Assembly (NCBI GenBank): GCA_034509425.1
Contig: JAVTVJ010000001.1
Coordinates: forward strand, 11,241,501-11,305,500
Direction: 5' to 3'
Source: Eopsaltria australis
Taxonomy: Eukaryota > Chordata > Aves > Passeriformes > Petroicidae
Length of the DNA: 64,000 nucleotides
In this document: one piece after another, positions 36,777 through 50,490 of the stretch
How the letters are laid out: every line of letters starts with the position of its first letter
Position numbering within the stretch: the first letter of the stretch is position 1
Notes under the pieces: generated by a model
Seen by the model: only the letters and a program-made list of their open reading frames with translations
Told to the model about the DNA's origin: nothing
Database searches by the model: none
Program-made: the position numbers and the translations under genes

Positions 36777-36778
<2 letters not shown>

Positions 36779-39700
36779 AAGAAAAAAGAAAGCTTGGTTC
36801 AAGTCTGGGCTTTTAGATTAGTTCTGCTTACTTGCTTATTTTTTAGCTGTACTTATTTTCCTCCTCTTAACATAATTTCCTTTCCTGCTCTTACCCAGCA
36901 TTTCCAGACCTGCTAAATCTGCACCTTTTTCATGACATATTTCTCTGGAAAGAATGAGCCCCTCCTCCTATCTCCCCCTTATCCCTGTGTAAGTAACATC
37001 CATCACTGTATCAGCACCTGGCTGAGCAGCACTAGGGAAGGGTCAAGGTACTGCTTCCTATCCTTGACAGGTGTTATAACAACGCTGAACCACCTCAACT
37101 TATAAAAGTTTCCATTCTACAGACTGCTCCACGGACTTTTCTTCTTGCTATTCCATCCTCCCTAGAGGCTTCCTGGCTCTGCTAGTGCCAAGACAAAAAG
37201 CCACTCACACTGCTGCAAGTACAAAGGCAAAAGACTTTCCCCCTCTTGCACAGTGCCTAGAAGAGCCAGTGAACATGAGTGCAGCCTCAGGGCTCCTCTG
37301 TGGTGGCCACAGCTGGCATTGTCCCCCTGGGTTAGGCCCTGTCTGAGGTGCTGGGAACCTCCCCACCAAGCAGGGCCTTGCTTGGGCTGAAATAGGAAAC
37401 CCAGAGGAGAAAAATAACCACACAGAGGCACAGGAATTCTTCTCACACACCAACCAGTTAGTCCTTCTCTGTGGAGGGTGTCATCCTACACATGCACTTA
37501 CAGAACTTACACAAGCAATGTAATAGCCAGAACTAGGAAATCAGGACTGTAATAGAATTTGAAGTATTGGGGTGCCAGTTTAGTTGTGGAGGAGATAACA
37601 AATATCAGTGCAAAATAGAAACAGTAATGCAGGCATGTAGAGCATGAGCACTTCAGAGAGATGCCTGATACTCTTCTCACTGCATTCCTCACTGTCCTTT
37701 TCTGCCTCATACAAGTGTCCATACAAGTGTAAACTAGGTTAAATCACTCCTTGCTATTAGATCTCTGTGGCCATCAACTAATTAGGACAATTAGCTGAAA
37801 CGAAACATTTACATTTCAAGCAAGTGGAATGAATTCCCTCCCTTGGGATCCAGATGCTTAAATGTTGTTTAAAAGTTCTCCTTTTCTTCATGACACATTT
37901 TCTGTTAGCTTGTAGTTCAGAGACACAATGCAGCAGGTCATTTGTCCAAGAAAAAGAGGAGCTCCTCGGAGAGGCTGAGTTTTGGGACCCTCAATATCAT
38001 GTACACCCTTCCCTTTGGCAATGATGTATTCTATCTTCGTGCAAATCAAGCAATTATTGCTGACTGCACCAGTGGCCTGGCAGGATTATGCATGGTCTTC
38101 TCCTCAGGAAATGCAAGGAAATTTGCATATCAACCCAACATTGTGTGGAGAAAGCATAAGAGAAGGCTACGGGGAGGTGAGAAACCATATTTTAATGAAA
38201 ACATTAAAAATTATAATGTATTATTCTCCATCCTCCATTTTGCATGGTTTGGGTCATTTTGTTGGGTGCTTTACTCCCCACAAAGCAGCACTGTGTTTAA
38301 GGAATAATTTTGTACGTCCTCTTGCACTCAGTTGCTGATAACCATTGTGGAAAAGCTGCAGACTTGCAGCCTCAGAAGCAACCAAATAGTTAAAGATTGA
38401 CTGGATCTGCTCAGAGGTAGAGTGGCAATATTTCTGACAGGCCAAGGCTGGCAAGACAGTGGAGAGGATTCTAATACAGCACCAAGAATTAATTATTTCC
38501 ACTGTCCATTCGCATTCCTGCAGACTGAAAGGTGGAATAAGAGACATTACAGCAGCTTTTGTCCATCAGAGACATCCTCCAAGCAGAGGAATCATTGCAA
38601 AGAATGTCTTTAAAAAAAAAACCCAAACAAAGCCAAAAAACTCAACAAATTAATTCCTTATTTGTGATTAGTTGTTTAACTTAGTTTGGCTATAATTCAT
38701 AAAGCAATCTTAGGCATCTATCCTGCAGAGACATGCACAGCTTCTCTGACAGTGGCACCAAATCTCCTCATGTACTGGCAAAAGTCCTTTCAGTAAAACC
38801 CAGAGAGAGAAACTGCAAAAACAAGAGTAATAAAATAATACCCTAGGCAGAGGATAAAGAAAAGGCTAAAGTCAGCATTTTATCTGATAGCCTGTCTTCA
38901 GGAAATGCCTGTGAAAACAGTTTTGGAAAGTAATAGCTGATCTGGCTGCAGATATTCACTGAAATAAGAAAGGTGCAAAATCCTGGTGCCCATTTTTTGA
39001 GTGAATTTTTTCATTGTTTCTGGGGGCTTTTTAAAGAAAACAAAATAGTTCTCATCAGAAGAAAAGTGTTCTGCCACCCCAGGAAAGGCAGAGTGCCTTA
39101 TTATGGGTAAAGTATTAGAAGATTCCAAGTTGACAGGCGAAGGAGTCACATAATTCTAAGTGCAAAAGGAAATAAGTCTGCATGAAAAATGAGTGAATGA
39201 AAAGGGATAGACAAACACAAAGGAGGCCACTATGATGTTGAAGTGTTTACCTAGCGAGGCTCTTTCTGAATCTCTGAGTGCCATCATTGCAGTTTTCCTC
39301 ATTCTCAGAATTTTTTATGTGCTTTGTTTGGTTTTTTTTTTAATTGACAGATAATTGTGCCTGTGAAAATCTGAATCTTGATCTGCTCTGCTGCATACCT
39401 TCTCTTCTTCACTCACTTGATGGCATGCATCCTGCAGGAGAGGGGAACAGCTGGAGAGCTGGCAGGTGTCATACTCCCATTAAAGACAAGAAATGCAGCT
39501 GCAAAGGTGTTTCAAGTGTTATAACATCCTGTCTAACCACTCCAATTAAGCAAGGCATTGTAATTGTTGCTCCCAAAATCGAGCTTCCCTTCTTCCCTCA
39601 CATTCACACTTGCCCAAAATATCCGTGTCTCTTGCAATGGCAGTGGAATTGATCTCACTCTGTCAATAGCTTTTTCTGGGGACAGAAGCTGAGTGCAATG

Positions 39701-41639
39701 AGGAGGAGCCACATATCTGCAATGCAAATGATATCCTAAACGTGTCTCCAGAAAGCAAATGCACAGCACATGGGAGCCCTGACAGATGCACTCTGTCCTG
39801 AAACCTGGGAGCAGCACAAATAGCACCAACCTCACTGTCAGCACCCAAGGCCCTGGGGCAACGCTACCATGGGGGCACACTCGGTTGTAGGAGGGTGCTG
39901 CCAAACTGACACATATGCAGGCATCTTCCACTCCAATTTATGGTTTGTTCTCCATTGGTTTAAAGACAGGAGAAAGCTCCTAAGGAAGAGACATGGAGAG
40001 GTGCCCCTGTGCCTGGAGCTGGTGGAGTGGTCTGCAGGGAGGATGGCTGGAAGATGCTGCACCTCCTGGCCTACTTGGCTGAAATGGCAGCTCAAAACTC
40101 CGTGCTTCCCTCAGTTGTGGTTTGTGGCTTATGGTTTCTTGGGAGGAGGGGCCCTTGAGGGGGAATAAGGGAGCTGATGCTATAAAGCAGGCCGTAAATC
40201 ACACGCCAACTTTTATGGCCAACATTTGTACTGGTAGAAGCATCTTCCAGATTGCTGGGGCTGTTGGGAGGTGGGATGCCTCTCACTGAGCTGGGCAATA
40301 CTGGGTTTGTGCAAGCAGAGTAGTGGAAGTAGATCAGACACGCTGCAGACAATACTGGGGTTGGGATCACAGCAGGTAGACTGAGATGGGTGTTTGGGGG
40401 TGTAGAAACATGTGCACTTTACTCAGCTGTGGCCAGTCCAGAGCCCCTGGAAGTGCTTGGTGTATTGAATACTTGTAAGCCCAGGTACTGGATGCAGCAC
40501 AGTTGGAAATTGTACTGTACAAAGAAAGTGGCAGCCTGCCATCCGAGTCAGGCACTCCAGCATCCATGCCATCCTCACATCTGGTGCCAGGGTCAATCAG
40601 CCAAACCAGATGCTGATCTGATATAGCTCTTACTGGCATGGAAACGGGAAGGGAACCATCCCAAATAACAGCAAAGTGAATATCTCTTTAGAAAGTGCCT
40701 AAGTAAATAGACACAATAACCTAATCCAACCAAAAATTAAAAATTATTTCCCTGAACAGCAGCAAGTAGAAGATAAGAACTAGCCTTTATCAAGTCCAGA
40801 GGCCTCCTGGACAGAAGGAAAAACAAGTGGAAGATCAAATGGATTGTGGGTCAAGTAAAGCACTAGGCAAAGAGGTTTGAGCCAAACCACAGGACACATT
40901 TGTCAAGCTCTTAAAAAAATAGAAATGCAGGATCAAAGCAGAAGCACTTTGCAAATATTAACATTTGTCACCTACTTTTACTTTTGATGTGCTTCATTTT
41001 GAAGACATTTCTCCCTTTTCTCTCTCTCTCTCTTTTTTTTTAACAGGATAATCTAATCTTTCAGTACACACACTTGCCTTCTTCAAAAGAAACAGAGGGA
41101 CAAAACTGCTGAAACATGGAAGACTTTAATAAGAACAGATTAAAAGAACCAGCATATGGAAAACAAATAATAAGAGTATATTAAACAGCAGTCCAGGGAA
41201 ATGTTGTTAACACTGTAGTCAAATATTCTAACATAAAGGTTTTGGTAGTTTTCCCAACAAAATAGAAATGAAACAATAACTCCTTGTATTGCCTCACATT
41301 TGAGTGGAGGAAGAGCATTCCTGTAGCACTTGAGTCGGCAACAACATAATTAAAGAAAATCATATTAGCACCAAATAGATCACATTCATTACTGATCCAT
41401 AGGTATTGTTTTGGAAATGCTACCCCATTGATTACCAGGATAAAAATATGGTTTTTAAAAAAAAGAAGGCAAGGAAAAAAAAAATGGTTGAAAACTGTTT
41501 ACGGAGCATTTTCAGCTGTGTTTGTTCCTGCTACACCAGCGAGAGGAGTCCTAACTCAGTGGTGTGCTGATATTCTGCAAGACTGGGCTACAGCTTTGTT
41601 TTCCTCTTCCCTGGAGAAGGTTTCCATGTCTCCACTGAC
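36777..41639. other. Gene-poor DNA
   Basis: No gene is recognised. It contains a perfect octamer ATTTGCAT at 38121-38128 close to further TTTGCAT-like words, and a TCTCTC/T tract ending AACAGG at about 41020-41047 that mimics a splice acceptor. Short frames on both strands have no known domains. Confidence 0.6.
38121..38128 (+). promoter_or_regulatory. Octamer (POU-factor) site
   Basis: ATTTGCAT is the consensus octamer bound by OCT/POU proteins. Related words TATGCATGG (about 38087) and TTTGCATGG (about 38240) lie within 150 bases. An 8-bp match occurs about once in this length by chance, so significance rests on the clustering. Confidence 0.25.
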
Positions 41640-42000
41640 ATCCCGAGCCACGGGACTGCAGGGGGAAACAGCCTTGGAGGAACTTCGGCATATGTTGAGA
41701 GCAACCTGCTGCACCCTGAGGGATGGTGACCTTCTGCGCGCTGCTGCCGGGGCGCTGCTTTGCACGGCGCAAGATACACAACAACAACAATACCTCAGGC
41801 TGAATTTAGGAAATTCGGTAATTGTCAAGTGTGGTAAATCATCTTTAAAGCAAACACTCTTAAAAGCGGAGAGATAATGTTCATTCCCCCGGGACGAGGC
41901 GGCGGCGAGGAACACGGCGAGGCTGTGGGCAGGGTTTCAAAGCGGTCCCGTCACACTGGGCGAGATAGAGCCGCCCGCTCCCGACGGGATTTCTGAGACT
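41640..42000. other. Isolated CpG island in the gene desert
   Basis: By eye about 25 CpGs lie in 361 bases, 14 of them in 41881-42000, while flanking DNA has one or two per several hundred bases. It contains AGATAA (41872-41877) and AGATAG (41964-41969). No gene I know starts here. Frames through it (for example 41428-41877) show no domain. It could be an unannotated promoter, a CpG-rich enhancer or a decayed first exon. Confidence 0.6.
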
Positions 42001-43447
42001 GCTGGCACCAGGGTGACAGGCCAGCAATCGCTAACAGGGGAAGTCTGTCTGCTGCCTGCTCTTTGTTCCAGCCCCACTTTCATATTTGAGAACCCTTATG
42101 GTATACTTTCTATTCACAGCAACATTTCAGCCTGTCGCAAGTGTGGCCCCAGTGATTATAGTTAGGCAAATACAGCAAGAACCCACACATGCTTGAGCCC
42201 TTCAAAGTATCTTTCTTTTCCCCCCGCTCAGCTTCCACTTGTTAATATTTGACTGAGTCTGTAGTTTGAACAAGTACTTCCCAAATATATTTCAGCTTTC
42301 AAAAAGAAAAAAAGAAAAGCCACCGAACGTTTACGGTGTTCAGAGCATTTATGGCTGAAACTCGTTCTGCAGGTTCAGCCATCTGTCCTGCCCATCCTTG
42401 CACAACCGTTCTCTTGTAAAATACAGCCGGTCATCTTACTGGGGAATTCTCAACACCCCTGGCACCACACTCAATTCCTCGATATCCCACCAGGATGACT
42501 TCCTGGAAATACTAAAAGCAAGGAAGATGCTAGGAAGATGTGGGTGAAGATGCTCACAGCTGCAGGGGGGAGGGAGGCATTGCAATGTAGATAACAATCT
42601 CTTAAGGGACCCACCTGAAGGAAGGACATATCCAAACTGAGGGAATGTGATCACCTCCCTAGAAAGATGATGATGGGATACATACTTCTGGCTACATGAA
42701 AGGGAATTGCAGTACCAGGAGGAACACCAGAGATGGGCCAATGTAAATGTTACTCAGATTAACAAGTACAGTAATTGCCATCCACATAAAAGAGCTTGCC
42801 AAGGGGATCTATTCTTGTTATTCACTGTTGGAGAAAAGTACCTGGAATTCCACAGAAGTTGGAAAACACAGGGTTTCAGCATCTCCAACAGCTGCCCTTC
42901 CAAGCACTTCACACAGTCCTAGCACAGGTGACTCAGTGGGATTTTACACAAAGGCTTCTTCATTCTGCTTCTGGCAGCACACAGCATTTTAAAGAGGATA
43001 TCAATAATACTGTTTTGATAGAGGCTATAACAATTGTTCTTATGTGAATCTGTTCAAGTATTTTAAATCTCCTTAATCCTATGAGTGGTCAAATGTGAAA
43101 TCAGAGAATTTTACAAACCCAGCTTCTTTTTTTTTCAGTCATGCACATATATCAGTCCAGGATTTCATATTTCTGTATATAAGACTGTACCACCCTGTAT
43201 GGTGATACTTTTTGCTCACCAAGATGAGAAAACAAGGACGTTGCAATTTTAATAACAAGGCAGCCCATTTTCCCTTTGAAGAAAACTTCTTCTTTAAAAA
43301 TAAGCTTTATGATAGATATAAATAATTTTGTGTTCTAAGAAATGACAGGTATTTCTTAATGTGACAATATGGCATTATTATAATAACCTTCAACAAGCCT
43401 GAAAGGATTTCACAAGAGCAAGGAAGAAACATGTGGGGTTCATCCCA

Positions 43448-43471
43448 AAGTCTGTGTAATTACACAGACTT
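43448..43471. repeat. 24-bp perfect palindrome with a TAATTA core
   Basis: The half-site AAGTCTGTGTAA (43448-43459) is followed directly by its exact reverse complement, with no spacer. The centre holds GTAATTAC, a homeodomain-type core. Twelve matched pairs in a row are expected far less than once in 64 kb of random sequence. Confidence 0.8.
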
Positions 43472-46400
43472 GCAGGAACTGCAAAAATGGTGTGGAAACT
43501 GCACTGCATGACAGCAATTCCACTTTCATATTTGCCTTGTTTATAACTGGAACAAAGTTACTGTAGGTGAAGCTCAGTCCCACTACAGCAATCAAAAAAT
43601 TCTCATCTCACAAGAACACCTGGGAAAAAAATCGTTGGGATGGCTGAAAATGGGAAAGAAAGTTTTTCTAATAGGTTAACTTCCAAAACCTAAATAGCTA
43701 TGGTTAATAACATTTATTAGCAGTGCTGGTTAAGTGTTTGAATCAAGAAATTTTTTACTAAATCTGTCTCACTTTACCATAGGAAGCCTCAGAACTACAG
43801 AAACCTTCAAAGTCAAGAACAAAAACTAAAAATCCATTACTCTCTTCCCTAATGGCTGTTACAGTGCTGGTAAAGACACACAATCTCACACTGCTCCTAC
43901 AGACATCCTGGGCAAAGGCACAGTTTTGTTGAGCTGAGTCTTATGTGAACACTTAAATAAGTATAAAATTTTCCAATGTTTTCTTCCCATTCTTCTCACA
44001 GGCCACGGATGCTGCCTGTCCACCACTGCCATTCCACAGACTACAGATGTTAATGCCACATCTCGGTTGTCTCTCCTCTGCTACCCCTTTTTCCGGCTGC
44101 CTCTTTACTTTCGTACATGCTTCTTTCACTCTACCTTCTTATCTTCTAATTTCCCACTGGGAAATCACAGTTGGAGATGTCTTGACATTTTCTCCGTGGA
44201 AGACACCACTTTTTCTGTAGCCCATGGGAGCATCACAGCTTTTCCCTTCACTAATAACACCTCACCAGCTCAAGCAGGCAAGCAGAGGCAACCTGAAAGC
44301 TCTTGTCTATACGGCCTTTGGGTGCTGCTGAACGACCTCTCTTTGTAGCATTTCTTCCTCCTGGAAATGCAACCATGGAGCAGTTCACATTTTCAAAGTG
44401 TAAATCAGGCTCCTATCTTGGATGCAACTGGTACAGTTGGAGCATGGTCGGTTTAAATCAGCTCAGAAAGTGAAAACTACATAATGAATGAGCACAGAAA
44501 ACTGGCTTGGCAAAACTCCACTGCAATGATTTGTTTTCCAAAGTGCAGCTGATTTACAGATTTGAGGCCTTCATTGGTGCTCTCTAGGTTTAAAGCAAGA
44601 TATTTCAACAAAAATTATAGCTGAAGAGCCATTCTGCTAATCCAGGAAATGTTCTAAGGGTGACAGTAAATGCTCGAGGTATGTGCGAGAGGGGTATATC
44701 CCAGCTGGTACTGTTACATCCCTGCACAAAGCAACCAAGCAAGCAGAGTTCCTGAATTTATTGGTTTTCCAGGCCCCTGCCCATGGTTCCAGAGCCACCC
44801 TGCTTCCCCAAAGGGCACAGGTTTAGTCAGATTCCTGCAAATTCTCACCGAATTTCCCCCGGTAAGTGGAGCGGGAATATGGAGACATTGCTGGCTCTGT
44901 GTAGCTCCCAGCTACCCAGCCCCAAAACCACCCCTTTCCATGGGGGCAAGATGATCCCTTGGAGGGCAAAGGAAAGCCTTCAAGAGCTAAACCACAAGTA
45001 ACAGCCCTTGGAGGAAGCAAAAACTAAACAAGGCTCTTCCTTGGGCCTGCTGCAGTTTCTCCTAATAAAGGGAGAACAAGATCTCCATGTACTAGGTCCT
45101 ATCTGCTTTCCACCCCCAGCATTTAAATTCCATCACATTCCTGAGCAAGGAACCGCAAGTTCATGGAGAGGTTGATCTACTACATGCTTTGTCAGTTGTA
45201 ATGTAAGTCTTATTCCTTAATAAACTGGAAAGTGACTCTCTTTGGATGACAGAGGAACAGGTAGCTGACATCAAGTGGAATGCCTGACTGCCCAACCTAC
45301 CATCGGTGAAAAGGTGCCCACAGGCTTTCAGGAGCTCTCCAGGATGGATATCTTCTTTATTTCTTTCTCCAACATGCAATTAGATGATGGAAATTTAAAC
45401 TACGTAAGACATAACAAAGTGTCCATCAGAGATAATATAAGCAGTACAATCCTATAAATGTTGATGTCCTGAGGATAGGGATCTTTACCCACCATGCCAA
45501 TTTAAAAAGCACAAGAGCACAAGGGAAACCCAACAGGATGGACTGTGCTCTCCCTTCACCTCCTATTCTGCAATTAAGTCCTCTGGCTTAAGGATGTGAT
45601 TAAGGAGGTTGATTTCTCTTTTAGAGGATGTGATACTGGCTGGGAAAGTCATGGGGATGTTTGCTAACAGCTTCCTCACAAATAAAAATAAGATAAAGAG
45701 TGCCTGAAACTTTCAAACTTTTAAAGTTAAGGTGACAGACTCAAACCATTGTTCCATGTATGATGTGAAGAATGGAAAAACAGCCTTTCCACTGTGTGGG
45801 GCTTTGTTTCTAGCATACCTGAACTCTAGAAGCTATGAAACAACAGATATTTCAAATTTCTCATTTATTAGGGTCTACGGAAAGAGAAGCTTAAAAGTTC
45901 TGCCACAATATTCTCATGACCAGAAATACTGACAGTTATCAAACCACTCTCAGAAGTTGGGAAAGCCTTGAAGAAGACGAGCTTTTACAGGACAGAAATT
46001 GGATGGAGACAAACTCAAATTACCCAGAAATTACTTGGCTGCAAGAGGGGCTAGTCAGAAATGTAAATTCAGAGTTAAAGGTGTAAGATTTTCAAAAGGG
46101 CATCACAGAGCCTTGCCCAGCCCCACCTGGACCTTTGTGACATACATTTTGGTGGTGTAAAAACAGCAGGATGCTCCCACTGAATGGACAGTGGGCAGTA
46201 ACTGGGAAACATGGCCCTTGCTAGTCCAGTTGGGCAAACAGGGCTGGACCTGCACCCTTCCTGACACACAGCACCTGCCCAGCCAGGCATTCAGAGGCTT
46301 TTTTTTTCCAGTTTTTTTTTTGGCAGGAAAAAAAGAAAATGCTTCAATTTTTCAGGACTTTTTTCTTGCTCCATTTTTTAGCTCTGATTTCTTTCAAGCT

Positions 46401-49400
46401 ACAAGTTCTTCCTCTTTATGCCATGTCCATGACTTGCTTTTCCTCAGAAACAGAAGTGGAAAAATGTTGGAGGAATAACAGAAAATTCTCCAAGAATTCT
46501 CTTTTTTTGAAGATAAATTCTGAAATTTTTTCTTCTTTTTTTTTTATTTACAGATTTTCAAGCTGACTATTTTCTCTATTTCTCTAGCCTTGGAAAAACT
46601 TGATAGCTCCTAAGGGCATATGAAACCAAACTCACCACCCTGAGTCTTAAAATCCTCAGAAGGTCAGCATTCAGCGATGCAAAGAATGAGACTGTTACTT
46701 CCTACATTTGCACATCATTGTTATCTACTTGAAACTGTAGCTGAAGGAAGGACAGGGAAAACCACAGTGTTGAATTCATATGGCTACCAGGGAAAATTTG
46801 CAATTGCCTTAATATGGATAATATTATTTTTTGCCAACGCTTGCAGAGCAGTGTAAGGAGGCAGCTTGGCACTGTGTGTGACACACAGAGCAGCAAGTTG
46901 GTGGCATGGGCAGAAGTTTGAGTGGTTGGGGTTTATTTTTTGCAAGTGTTTCGCTTTTTTTTTTTTTCCCAATAGACCTGGGCAAAGTTTTGTGTAATTT
47001 TCCAGTGACCTTGATTATGCAATTGGGCATGGCTGCTGCCCTAGACGACATCAAAGATGCCACTCTCATCAGGTGGCAGGCAGCCTGAGCCAGGCGAGGG
47101 ACGCGGCGAAGGCACCCGGCAGTGCCAGGGGCAGATGGCTCTCCAGCCTGCCTTGTTTGATGAACTTCTCCTGGGGAAGCTCTTATTGCTCCCACTCTAT
47201 TTTTTTGAAGCGGGGAAGCTACAGGGCTGGCAGTCATAAAACACACAGAGGCATCATCAGGTAGGTGATGATTTACTGCAAATCAACTGGATTATTTATT
47301 TCCCCTTTCAAACAAAGAGAAGAAGGTCCCTATCCAGAAACAACACGTGCTTGACTCCAACCAGGAGCTCAAACCCCACTGAAGCCAAAGGGTTAAATGC
47401 AGCCCCCTTTGAAGTCAGCAAGGGCAACCCTTCATTTCATCAGGGCCAGTTCTTCCTCCCAGCACTAAGTGCTTTGATGAATCCACACTGTTAACACCCA
47501 AACGAGGTGCAAAGCAACATCATCTCTTCCAGGGTCCCTCCCTGATGCCGACACAAGGCTTTGGAGCCAGCCTGGAGCCGGGGCTGGGACACGGCCCTTC
47601 CATCCTTTCTCCTATAAACCACCAGGAATATCAGGTGAGAAACACCCGGCTCCTCTCTGCGAGCCTGGCCATGGGCAGACAGTAAAGGGCGATGACCCTG
47701 CAGAGGCCATGGCTGAGGGAAGCAGAAGTGATGTTGCCTCAAACTTTCTTTGCTATGGGAGTGCTTGATAAACCTCCTCACCAACCTCACAGGTACAGAG
47801 GAAACCAATTACAGTCTCAAACTGCAAAAATGTGGCTAACATTACCCAGAAGCCCTCCCATCTCTGCCAGATTCTCTTTCAATGTTACCAGAATTTTACC
47901 CTTCCCCCAAAGACAGATGAAAGACACCTACACCCAGTGTTTCAGGCGGTTGAATGTTAGTTGTTTCTGTGGTAGGACCTGGAAAACTGAGCTATGGGAG
48001 GTTTGTACCTGGCTCTCTTTGAATACTTCTCTCTCTTTGGTCCCTTTACCACAATTTCTGTTCCCTGAAAGCCTGGGAGGGAGATCTTAGCAAGCAGATA
48101 ATCAGTCTCCCAAGTGCTCTAGACACAAGTGAGACAAAGAAGAATGAAAATTGCCCATTAATCCTTGGTTTTCAGATTTTTTTTGCATCAAGAATTTTCT
48201 GATCAAAGCAAGTTCTTTCCAAACCATCTTTTTTTCTTCCCCCTCCAAAAAAGGCAGAAAATTGAGTGAAAAATAAGAAGGAAGAAAAAGAAAAGATAAG
48301 GTCTGGTCAATCAAGCCCCAGGTCTCTTGTCTCCAGTTTGTGATTATGTTTTATGATCTCAGACACAACAGATTGTGAGCCTGCAATGTTTGGAAATAGT
48401 AGATGATTAAACCTTCTGGCCAGGTGTAAATGCAACCTTTGTCTTCTGATGACTGTGTGAGAATTACCTTCCTTCTCAAAGTCCCTGGCTGGCCCTGCTC
48501 TCTTCACTGTTACAAACACCCCTGCTTGGAGCTACAACCACAATGTGCTTCCACTTTATTTCTCATCTATCCACAGGCATCATCACAACCCATATAATTT
48601 CAACTGTCCTGAAACAGTGGTGGGAAAACTGCTGAGCAAGCTACTAAAAATTTGAGAGTGTGGCCTGTGAGTTTTTCTACTTCTTCATCCAGGGGGATTT
48701 TGTACCAGGTAAATAATAAAAAACGTGTAATGATTGACTAGGCTTTTAAACCTGAGCTGAAGGTAAGTTTGCCTTGCTGTTCCAGTTAAATATTCTCACT
48801 AACCCCCTTCTCTTTCTCCAGTTGATCATGCCACGAAGTCCCATTCAGCCTGATGCATTCTTTATTCTTTAGAAATTTGGGCAACAGTCAAATCTGACCT
48901 TTAGAGCCATAAACAAATTAAATTGTTTCACAACCAAATAATATGAAACAATATTGAATAGCTAGGCTTCCGCTGAGTTTCCTCTTAAAGAGAAAGAAGC
49001 CCTGAAACAGCACAGACCTGGGAGATAGAGGGAGAGAGATGGAGGGCAGGGCATGCTGATACCCCACACAGCAATGAGATGGCAAAGCACCGGGGTTTGG
49101 CTGGGGACTGACAAATATTAGCACTTTGGAAAATGCTGTGAGAGGCATTTAGTAATTATTGCCTCTCTGGGAGCAGAGCAGTCCCTGAGAGCCATACCCT
49201 GCTGCACAGACAGCAGTGCCAGCAGCTCCCTGTGCTCTGGCTGCGCTTCAAGGTGAAACCCAAAAGTGGCCAAAGCGGCCTTGGTGCCACTGGGTCGGAA
49301 ACCATTTCTGCTCCCTGGTGTTTGTCTGAACTTTGGCTGCAGGCAGCCCAGCCTTCCTGCACACACAGCGTCCGCTGCCACACGCGGTCCTGCTGACACG

Positions 49401-50279
49401 GGTGAGGGGCAGGGCTGTGTCACCTGCTGTCAGCTCTGCAGGGACATCCTTGAGAGCAGGGCCCTTCCCTTCCCCTTGGCTTGGGTGCACGCAGGAAGCT
49501 GACAGCTGCTGAGGTGGCAAGAAGTGAGCCCTCTTTGGAGAGATGCTGTAGGGTTCAGCACCTTTGCGGAGCATTGCTGGAATGCAAAGCATCTGGAGCA
49601 GATGTGGAAACGTGATAAGGCTCCTTGCTGTCCTTAAAAACACTATGAAGTGGCCGGGTAGGGATTCCCCTGGCAAAGGGAGATTCCCCACCTGGCACCA
49701 GGCAGATCTCAGTTGCCAGTGAGGCTCTGGGACCACCACAGGCAGCCCACCCTCAGGGCCCTGGAGAGAGAGAGCTCTGCTGTGGGTGGCACCCTGTCGC
49801 CTGCTCACCCTGTCCCCTTTATAAGGGGACACCCCAGCTGGGGACAGGCCACCCCTCTCCTCCCTTGCCTGTGCAGCCAGTTACACGGTTTATGCATAAA
49901 GGCACAGACAGAGAAAGAAACAGAGCAATGAAAGTTGTTCTGGGCCAACACAAACTGCACAGTGCTGCACTATATTGGGAAGGTGGCACCCACAGGCCCC
50001 TTGCTCTGACACCAGGCTGGCAGAGGCACCCTGTGCCCCTGGGCACCCATCAGCACAGCAGTGGCCCTTCCATGTGGCACCACTTAGCATCTGCACCAGC
50101 ACCGGGACCCTCACACTTGGTATAAAGAGATCCCAAACCGCAATTAATCATTTTCCTACGTGATGTCTGCACACACAATACAAGCAACAATCTGTTCACT
50201 GGAGATGTGCAAATGACACTCATAGCTGCTGCTTTTCCCTGAGGCTGGACACCTAAACTGCCATTACTGTCATTACTGT

Positions 50280-50490
50280 TACTGATATGAAAAGCTTTTA
50301 ATTACCTACAGTTTTGTGCCATTTACAAAGTGGAGGCAACAGACGTGAAGCACATTTAGATGCCTTAATTAACTTGAAGAATTATGAAGCTGTGCCCGTA
50401 ACTGAAATATAGTTTTGCCTTTTGTAAACCATTTGACATAAGAATGATGAGTCTAATAATTAGATGTAGGAATACATCTAAATATTTATA
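50280..50490. promoter_or_regulatory. Candidate enhancer with a 9-bp-arm hairpin
   Basis: This segment is rich in TTAATTA-type words (near 50299 and 50365) and TAATAATTAGA, and contains TTAGATGTA-GGAA-TACATCTAA (50460-50481), a perfect 9-bp inverted repeat with 4-nt loop. No ORF or repeat family is visible. It resembles homeodomain-bound conserved elements. Confidence 0.3.

Noticed and set aside
41020..41047. Strong-looking splice acceptor (TCTCTC/T tract then AACAGG)
   Set aside because: It is a simple-repeat pyrimidine tract. No open frame or downstream donor forms a convincing exon.
49248..49832. 194-codon minus-strand frame
   Set aside because: It has no known domain or signal, and several other frames overlap it on both strands. 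Such a length can occur by chance in moderately GC-rich DNA.
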